11,582 bases of DNA from Treponema sp. (GTDB lineage: Bacteria > Spirochaetota > Spirochaetia > Treponematales > UBA12059): the NCBI GenBank assembly GCA_012517645.1, contig JAAYUR010000160.1:1-11582 (forward strand), given 5' to 3'. A program made the position numbers and the translations under genes. Below, in pieces: positions 6,134 to 11,582 of the stretch. Under the pieces are notes generated by a model. It worked only from the letters and a program-made list of their open reading frames with translations, made no database searches and was not told the origin of the DNA. Numbering within the stretch: the first letter of the stretch is position 1; every line of letters begins with the position of its first letter.

Positions 6134-6647
6134 CCGCCGGGGGCGCCTCCTGGCCTTCCTCTCCGCCCTCTGCTTCTTCCTCTCCGCCGTGGAATACATG
6201 ATCCCAAAGCCTCTTCCCTTCATGCGGCTTGGAATCGCGAACCTGCCCCTGCTCTTGGCCGTGGACCTTCTTCCCTTCGGACCCTTTCTTGCCCTGGCGG
6301 CCGTCAAGGTCGTCGGGATGAGCTTGGTCACGGGGTCCCTTTTCACCTATGTGGCCCTGTTCTCCCTGGCGGGAACCCTCTGTGCGGCCCTGGTCATGTA
6401 CGGCGCCCGGGCGCTGTTCCGGACCCGCATCACCGCCGTAGGCATCAGCGTGCTCGGTGCCGTCTCGTCCAACGCGGTCCAGGTGGTCCTGGCCTCCCTC
6501 GTGGTCTTCGGCCGTGCGGCCCGGCTCATCGCCCCGGTCGTTCTGGCCATGGGACTGGCCACGGGGCTTGCCCTGGGGATATTCTCCGAACGCTTTATTG
6601 CGGTCTCCCGATGGTACGCCCTCGCCCGGGAGGACGCCCGTGGATAG
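6099..6647 (+). CDS. Gx transporter family membrane protein (HepS component I-like)
   Basis: This 182-aa polytopic membrane protein matches the Gx transporter family, often annotated as heptaprenyl diphosphate synthase component I. The signature early segment is present: E32-Y-M-I-P-K-P-L-P-F followed by R43-L-G-I-A-N-L-P. About five hydrophobic segments cover residues 17 to 170, and the C-terminus is short and charged. Despite the legacy name, the protein has no prenyl-synthase motifs (no DDxxD), and substrate-specificity (S) components of ECF transporters have a similar size and helix number, so a role in small-molecule uptake is more likely than catalysis; this is inference. A perfect AAGGAGG sits just upstream, inside the NusG-domain-II gene, and the stop overlaps the next start by 8 bp. 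It is therefore translated as part of the slyD operon. Confidence 0.85.
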   Translation: MTVPESIPAPGDRRGRLLAFLSALCFFLSAVEYMIPKPLPFMRLGIANLPLLLAVDLLPFGPFLALAAVKVVGMSLVTGSLFTYVALFSLAGTLCAALVMYGARALFRTRITAVGISVLGAVSSNAVQVVLASLVVFGRAARLIAPVVLAMGLATGLALGIFSERFIAVSRWYALAREDARG

Positions 6648-7263
6648 GTCCGGACGGGCCGAACGCTCCCGCCGCCTATTCGATCCGTACGCTTTGGCCG
6701 CGGCGGGCTTGGCCGTCGCGGCCGCCCTCCTGTTCCAGCCCCGCCTGGCCCCCCGGGCGGGCATCCTGGCCGGGGCCATGGCCTTTTCCTGGGCCACCGG
6801 TCGGAAGGTCCCCGTACTCGGCACGGCCCTGGTCATAGCCGGGATCGTCGGAGCCAATCTCCTGGTCCCCGTCGGTCGGGTGCTGGCCTCCTGGGGGCCG
6901 ATCCGGGTGACCGAGACCGCCTTGATGGAAGGCTTGGAGAAGGCGGTCACCTTCGAGGCCCTGATCTACGTGTCCAAGGCGACCATCCGCTCGGATCTCC
7001 GGATCCCCGGACGGGCCGGGAACCTGATCGGTTCCGCCCTGCGCTGCTACGAAAGGATCCTGGAAACCCGGATCAAGCTGAAACGAACGACCTTCTTCCG
7101 GGACCTGGACGAGATACTGCTGGGCATCTATTCCGAGGAGCTCTTCGTCGACCGGAACCGCCCTTCCCGGGTCCCGGCCGGTCGGGGATCCGCGGGAACC
7201 GTCCTCCTGGTCCTGGCCGCGGCGGCGGCCTGGGTTCCGTACCTTCTGAAAGCCTCGGTCTGA
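6640..7263 (+). CDS. Unassigned membrane protein following the Gx transporter gene
   Basis: I do not firmly recognise this 207-aa protein. The start is the GTG at 6640, with GGGAGG about 6 nt upstream and an 8-bp overlap with the Gx transporter gene; the frame is open further upstream but that part is a shadow of the preceding gene. Hydrophobic segments lie at about 17-33, 39-52, 58-82 and 186-204. Between them is an amphipathic, charged cytoplasm-like stretch (about 95-170) with E-T-A-L-M-E-G-L-E-K-A, then S-K-A-T-I-R, and a basic helix containing R-I-L-E-T-R-I-K-L-K. A membrane half followed by a coupling-helix-like half is reminiscent of ECF-transporter T components (CbiQ type), and its partner would then be the Gx protein; this is a weak analogy without a decisive motif. 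It is the last gene before a convergent gene, with 22 bp between stops and no clear terminator. Confidence 0.7.
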   Translation: MDRSGRAERSRRLFDPYALAAAGLAVAAALLFQPRLAPRAGILAGAMAFSWATGRKVPVLGTALVIAGIVGANLLVPVGRVLASWGPIRVTETALMEGLEKAVTFEALIYVSKATIRSDLRIPGRAGNLIGSALRCYERILETRIKLKRTTFFRDLDEILLGIYSEELFVDRNRPSRVPAGRGSAGTVLLVLAAAAAWVPYLLKASV

Positions 7264-7285
7264 TCCTCCGGCGCCCTCCCCGGCA

Positions 7286-9100
7286 TTAGACGGAGAAGGT
7301 TTCCAGGGCGGACTTGACCTCTTCGATGGAAGCCGCGGTCCGGGAAGCCAGGTCCATGGTCGCGGCGATGGCGTCGTTGATCTCCTTCGTGCCCGTGGTT
7401 ATCTCGGCGTTGTTCTGAAGGACGAGGCTGTTGACCGCCGTCAGGCGCTCAACCTGCTCCAGGATGGTCCGGTTGCCGACCTTCATCTCCTCCGCCCCGG
7501 AGGATATCTCCCGGGTCAGGTCCTTTAGGCGGGACAGGTCCTCAAGGACCAGGCGGCCGCCCTCCCTCTGCTCGGCCATGGAGGAATTGATGCGCCGGAT
7601 TTCCGCCCCCAGGGCGTCCGCCTTCGCGAGCACGGTCCCGAAGGACTCCACCGCGGCCAGGGACGCGCCCTGGACCTTCTCGATCGCTGAGGATACCTGG
7701 CCCAGCCCCCCGGCTATGTCCTTGGCCTGGGACGTGGACTGCTCGGCGAGCCTGCGGATCTCGTCCGCCACGACGGCGAAGCCCCGTCCGGCGTCCCCGG
7801 CATGGGCCGCCTCGATGGCGGCGTTCATGGCCAGAAGATTCGTGCGGCTGGCGATCTCGGAGATCAGGTGGACCGCCTCGGTAAGGTTTTCAGAATGCCG
7901 GGCGATATCCCGCACGGACTCGCCCGCCTCGTCGATGCGGGCCTTGCCCCGGACGCCTTCGGCCGTGAGCTCCTCGGAGGCCCGGGCCGCCGAGTCCGCG
8001 GCTCGCGCCACGGATTCCACGGACGCAATGATCTCCTCCGTCGCGGCCGAGGACTGGCCGATCACGTCCGACTGGGTTTCGATACGCTCCGACAGGGAAG
8101 CGACGCTCCGGGCCAGCTGTTCCACCGCGGCGGAGACCTCCTGGACGGAATCGGACTGCTGGTTCAACTGTCCCCGGGTGTTCCCGATCCCCGCGTTGAT
8201 CTGGAGAACCGCAGCCCCGGTCTCCTCCATGTTCGCGGCCAGGCTCTGGCCTGTGGTCTCGAGATCCTTGACCTTTTCCATCACCGTGGAAACGAGGTCC
8301 CGGATGCCGCAGACCAGGGCATCCACGCTCCGGCCCATCCGGCCCATCTCGTCCCGGCCGTCCATGTCCGAGCAGTACCGCAGGTCCCCTCGCCCCGCCT
8401 GGGCCAGGGTGTCCTCGAGCTTTTTCAGGGGCACCGTGATGGAGCGTACGGTTAGGACGATCAGGATCAGGGCGATCACCAGGACCGAGGCTGAGGCCGC
8501 GACGACGGTCAGGCTCGCGGCGGCCGCGGACTTGCGCGCCCGGGCCTCCGCCTCGGAAGCCCGGGTCCGGGCGGCGGATCCTTCGATCCAGATCCTCTCC
8601 TTGAGCTGGTCGAAGACGGAATCCACCTGGGCCATCGTCTCCAAGGCTCGGCGCGGATCATCCCTCAGGTAGCCCTGCACGATCCGCGCGGTGTTGAAGT
8701 ACCCGTCGAAGTCCGCTCCCGTAAGGCCCTTCACGGCTCCCGACTCGTCGTATTCGGCGGTTTCCAGGGCTTCCTCGGCGAAGGAGTCCACGGAGGTCTT
8801 GAACTCCGCCAGGGCCGAATTGAAGGTACGGGTGGCGGTCTGCAAGGCGGCCCCGCCGGATATCGTGTAGTTTATGGCCCGATACATGGAAACCTGGACC
8901 GCGTAGGCTTGGTTCTCCAGGTCCTCGAACTTCCGGACCTTCTTGTTCTGGACTTCCAGGATATTGTCCATCGTGGTGGTCAGGGCCCGGAAGGCGCGCA
9001 GGGAGACGTAGGAGACTCCGACAAGGGAGAGCAGGAATACGACTCCCAGTACCGCCAGTTTCCCCAGGATTCCGACATTGGAAAACGCTCGTCTCGACAT
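7286..9100 (-). CDS. Methyl-accepting chemotaxis protein
   Basis: This 604-aa transmembrane chemoreceptor has the classical topology. A short basic N-terminus leads into TM1 (about 11-30), then a roughly 160-residue extracytoplasmic helical sensor domain, TM2 (about 194-218), a HAMP domain (218-268, with the RSITVPLKKL opening and DEMGRMG later), and a long cytoplasmic signalling coiled coil. The kinase-control hairpin is intact: residues about 414-456 contain ASRTNLLAMNAAIEAAHAG, GRGFAVVADEIRRLAEQS. It would control CheA through CheW. The last residues (ETFSV) do not form an NWETF-type CheR-binding pentapeptide. The ATG at 9100 has GGAGGTG four nt upstream. The same frame stays open far upstream through leuS, but that extension is not chemoreceptor-like and crosses a coding gene. 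Only 35 bp separate it from the leuS stop, so the two may be cotranscribed. The ligand cannot be inferred. Confidence 0.96.
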   Translation of the reverse strand: MSRRAFSNVGILGKLAVLGVVFLLSLVGVSYVSLRAFRALTTTMDNILEVQNKKVRKFEDLENQAYAVQVSMYRAINYTISGGAALQTATRTFNSALAEFKTSVDSFAEEALETAEYDESGAVKGLTGADFDGYFNTARIVQGYLRDDPRRALETMAQVDSVFDQLKERIWIEGSAARTRASEAEARARKSAAAASLTVVAASASVLVIALILIVLTVRSITVPLKKLEDTLAQAGRGDLRYCSDMDGRDEMGRMGRSVDALVCGIRDLVSTVMEKVKDLETTGQSLAANMEETGAAVLQINAGIGNTRGQLNQQSDSVQEVSAAVEQLARSVASLSERIETQSDVIGQSSAATEEIIASVESVARAADSAARASEELTAEGVRGKARIDEAGESVRDIARHSENLTEAVHLISEIASRTNLLAMNAAIEAAHAGDAGRGFAVVADEIRRLAEQSTSQAKDIAGGLGQVSSAIEKVQGASLAAVESFGTVLAKADALGAEIRRINSSMAEQREGGRLVLEDLSRLKDLTREISSGAEEMKVGNRTILEQVERLTAVNSLVLQNNAEITTGTKEINDAIAATMDLASRTAASIEEVKSALETFSV

Positions 9101-9135
9101 GGCACCTCCGAGCACCGGATCCGGCGAGGCCCGGC

Positions 9136-11577
9136 TTATCCGGCCACGATATTCACGAGTTTGTCGGGGACGATGATCACCTTGCGGATCTCCTTCCCCG
9201 CGGTCCATTCCCGAGTCTTCTCCCGCGCGAGGGCGAGCCGCTCGAGCTCCGCCTTGTCCGTGCCCGCGGGAACCTCGAACTTGTCCCGGACCTTCCCGTT
9301 CACCTGGACCACGATGACCGCGGATTCGTCCCGGACCAGGGCCTCGTCGTAGGCCGGCCAGGGCGCCAGTCCGACGCTGGGCGCCTTGCCGGCCTTTTCC
9401 CAGAGCTCCTCCGCCAGGTGGGCGGCATAGGGGGCCAGGAGTCGGATGAAGACCTCCCAGACCTCCCGGGGAAGGGCGTCCAGCTTGGCCAGCTCGTTGG
9501 AAAGGATCATCATGGCGCTGATGGCGGTGTTGAAGTTCAACGTGGCGGTGTCGTCCGTCACCTTCTTGATGGTCTTGTGAAGGAGCTTGGCCAGGTCCGC
9601 CGAGGGCGGAGTTCCCGTCAGGGGCTTTTCGGAAAGCGCCCACAGGCGCTCCAGGAACCGGCTGACCCCCACGAGGCCGGCGGTCGCCCAGGGCTTGGAG
9701 ACCTCCAGGGGACCCATGAACATCTCGTAGACCCGCATGGCGTCCGCGCCGTAGTCCCGGGTGATGTCGTCGGGGTTGACCACGTTTCCCCGGCTCTTGG
9801 ACATCTTCTGGTTGTCCTCGCCCAGGATCATGCCCTGGTTCACGAGGCGCTGGAAGGGCTCGATGGTGTTGACCGCCCCGATATCGTACAGGACCTTGTG
9901 CCAGAACCGGGAATACAGGAGGTGGAGCACCGCGTGCTCCGCCCCGCCCACGTAGAGGTCCACGGGCATCCAGTACTCGATCTTGTCCTTTGCCGCGAAG
10001 ACCTTGTCGTTCTTGGGGTCGATGAACCGGAGATAGTACCAGCAGGATCCCGCCCATTGCGGCATGGTGTTCGTCTCCCGCTTGGCCGGCCCCCCGCACT
10101 TCGGGCAGGTGGTGTTCACCCAGTCGTGCATGGCGGCCAGGGGTGATTCTCCGGTTCCCGTGGGGGCGTAGGTCTTGACCTCGGGCAGGCGGAGGGGCAG
10201 TTCGCTCTCCGGGAGGGGAACGATGCCGCATTTCTGGCAATGGACGACGGGTATCGGCTCTCCCCAATAGCGCTGGCGGGAGAAAATCCAGTCCCGGAGC
10301 TTGTAGTTCACCGCCTTGCGGCCGATGCCCTGTTCCGTAAGCCACTCGGTGATGGCCTGGATGGCCCGGGCGGTGGGAAGGCCGTTGAACTTGCCGGAAT
10401 TGACGGCGATGCCCTCCGCGGAAGTGCACTCCGCGGGCTCCCCCTCGGCCGTGCCGGTCCGGGCCGCCTCGCTGCCCGGGGCCGCCACCACCTGGACGAT
10501 GGGCAGACCGAACTTCTTGGCGAACTCCCAGTCCCGCTCGTCGTGGGCCGGGACGGCCATGATGGCCCCGGTCCCGTAGGAGGCCAGGATGTAGTCGGAG
10601 ATCCACACGGGTATCCGGCGTCCGTTCACGGGATTGATCGCGTAGGCGCCCGTGAACTCGCCGGTCTTGTCCTTGGCCAGGTCCGTCCGCTCCAGGTCGC
10701 TCTTCCGGGCGGCCTCCGCGACGTAGGCGTCCACCGCGGCCTTGCGGTCCGGGGTCGTGATCTTGGCTACCAGGGCGTGTTCCGGGGCCAGGACCATGTA
10801 GGTGGCTCCGAAGAGGGTGTCCGGCCGGGTCGTGTATACTTCTATCTCGCCCTCGCCGGAGGCCATCTTGAAGATCACGTTGGCGCCTTCGCTCCGCCCG
10901 ATCCAGTTGCGCTGCATGAGCTTGATGGATTCCGACCAGTCCAGGGTGTCCAGGTCCGCGAGAAGGCGGTCCGCATAGGCGGTGATCTTGAGGATCCACT
11001 GCCGGATACTATTTCGCACGACCGGGGTCTCGCAGCGGTCGCAGCGCCCTTCCTTGACCTCCTCGTTCGCCAGGCCCGTCTTGCACTTGGGGCACCAGTT
11101 GATGGGCGCCTCGGCCTCGTAGGCCAGGCCCCGTTCGAAGAGTTTGAGGAAGATCCACTGGGTCCACTTGTAGTAGTCCGGATCGCAGGTGGAGATCTCC
11201 CGGTCCCAGTCGTAGGAGAAGCCCAGGGACTTGATCTGGGTCCGGAACCGGTCGATGTTGGCCGCGGTCGTGGACGCAGGGTGGGTACCCGTCTGGATGG
11301 CGTAGTTCTCCGCGGGCAGGCCGAAAGAGTCGAAGCCCATGGGATGGAGGACCGCGTAGCCGTTCATCCGCAGGAAGCGGCAGTAGATATCCGTGGCGGT
11401 GTAGCCCTCGGGATGCCCCACGTGGAGGCCCGCTCCGGAGGGATAGGGGAACATGTCCAGGACGTAGATCCGCTTGTCCGCGGGGATGCTCGGGTCCTCG
11501 ACGGCCTTGAAGGTCTTGTGCTCGTCCCAGTAGCGCTGCCACTTGGACTCGATCTCGGTGTACGGGTACTTGGCCAT
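9136..11577 (-). CDS. leuS: Leucyl-tRNA synthetase
   Basis: This 813-aa class I aminoacyl-tRNA synthetase charges tRNA-Leu with leucine. The HIGH motif appears as HVGH at 52-55 and the KMSKS loop is exact at 591-595, inside DNQKMSKSRGN. A CP1 editing domain is inserted at about 225-420, with TTRPDTLFGATY (249-260) and AVPAHDERD (341-349); the aspartate of this last motif is the conserved editing residue. Two zinc-binding cysteine pairs are seen: C162/C165 with C179/C182, and C447/C450 with C491/C494. A C-terminal anticodon-binding helical domain and a small terminal domain complete the protein. The length is slightly below E. coli LeuRS (860 aa) but all parts are present. The ATG at 11577 gives the typical MAKYPYTEIE start; only 5 bp of upstream sequence are in the window, so promoter and ribosome binding site are not visible. 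A chemoreceptor gene follows 35 bp downstream. Confidence 0.98.
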   Translation of the reverse strand: MAKYPYTEIESKWQRYWDEHKTFKAVEDPSIPADKRIYVLDMFPYPSGAGLHVGHPEGYTATDIYCRFLRMNGYAVLHPMGFDSFGLPAENYAIQTGTHPASTTAANIDRFRTQIKSLGFSYDWDREISTCDPDYYKWTQWIFLKLFERGLAYEAEAPINWCPKCKTGLANEEVKEGRCDRCETPVVRNSIRQWILKITAYADRLLADLDTLDWSESIKLMQRNWIGRSEGANVIFKMASGEGEIEVYTTRPDTLFGATYMVLAPEHALVAKITTPDRKAAVDAYVAEAARKSDLERTDLAKDKTGEFTGAYAINPVNGRRIPVWISDYILASYGTGAIMAVPAHDERDWEFAKKFGLPIVQVVAAPGSEAARTGTAEGEPAECTSAEGIAVNSGKFNGLPTARAIQAITEWLTEQGIGRKAVNYKLRDWIFSRQRYWGEPIPVVHCQKCGIVPLPESELPLRLPEVKTYAPTGTGESPLAAMHDWVNTTCPKCGGPAKRETNTMPQWAGSCWYYLRFIDPKNDKVFAAKDKIEYWMPVDLYVGGAEHAVLHLLYSRFWHKVLYDIGAVNTIEPFQRLVNQGMILGEDNQKMSKSRGNVVNPDDITRDYGADAMRVYEMFMGPLEVSKPWATAGLVGVSRFLERLWALSEKPLTGTPPSADLAKLLHKTIKKVTDDTATLNFNTAISAMMILSNELAKLDALPREVWEVFIRLLAPYAAHLAEELWEKAGKAPSVGLAPWPAYDEALVRDESAVIVVQVNGKVRDKFEVPAGTDKAELERLALAREKTREWTAGKEIRKVIIVPDKLVNIVAG

Positions 11578-11582
11578 GGGTC

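Noticed and set aside
6457..6639. Longer version of the 207-aa membrane protein
   Set aside because: It would overlap the Gx transporter gene by nearly 190 bp with Ser/Arg/Trp-rich shadow sequence; the GTG at 6640 has a strong GGGAGG.
9101..10999. Upstream extension of the chemoreceptor reading frame giving a 1237-aa open frame
   Set aside because: The added part is a different frame of leuS on the same strand, rich in Arg, Gly and Pro with no domain. The chemoreceptor has a good ATG with GGAGGTG at 9100 and a normal N-terminal membrane segment.

Overview
The window is a GC-rich bacterial chromosome segment with tightly packed genes, mostly short intergenic gaps and several start/stop overlaps. 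No tRNA, rRNA, insertion sequence or CRISPR array was seen. The pairing of a NusG-domain-II protein with a Gx transporter family protein, a classical two-TM chemoreceptor, and a DsrE/TusA/heterodisulfide-reductase-like cassette would fit a free-living anaerobic spirochaete or a similarly equipped anaerobe. That assignment rests on remembered family distributions, not on any marker gene, so it is tentative.

Layout. (1) Positions 1-1901, minus strand: uppP (undecaprenyl-diphosphatase) followed by the 5' end of an ftsK-like gene that runs off the left edge. The ftsK-like frame starts with TTG and is open over 336 codons. (2) 1902-2129: the longest non-coding stretch, containing a conspicuous AT-rich block that probably carries divergent promoters. 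(3) 2130-5002, plus strand: a four-gene sulfur/redox cassette of DsrE2-like protein, TusA-like sulfur carrier, NarI/DsrM-like b-type cytochrome and HdrD/DsrK-like iron-sulfur protein. The last gene is broken by two apparent +1 frameshifts about 70 bp apart. (4) 5003-5163: a promoter-like sequence intertwined with an 11-bp inverted repeat. (5) 5164-7263, plus strand: slyD (FKBP prolyl isomerase with a His/Cys-rich metal tail), a membrane-anchored NusG-domain-II protein, a Gx transporter family protein and an unassigned 207-aa membrane protein, all overlapping end to start. (6) 7286-11577, minus strand: complete leuS, then 35 bp later a methyl-accepting chemotaxis protein, convergent with region 5.

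How the genes may work together. The cassette at 2130-5002 looks like a protein-persulfide system coupled to a membrane quinone module: DsrE2 and TusA would handle sulfane sulfur as cysteine persulfide, while the cytochrome and the CCG-domain iron-sulfur protein form a DsrMK/HdrDE-like electron-transfer pair. This is inference from domain content and gene order. No dsrAB, dsrC or hdrABC is present in the window. The slyD operon combines a metal-binding chaperone with membrane proteins of poorly known function. uppP, ftsK and leuS are housekeeping genes.
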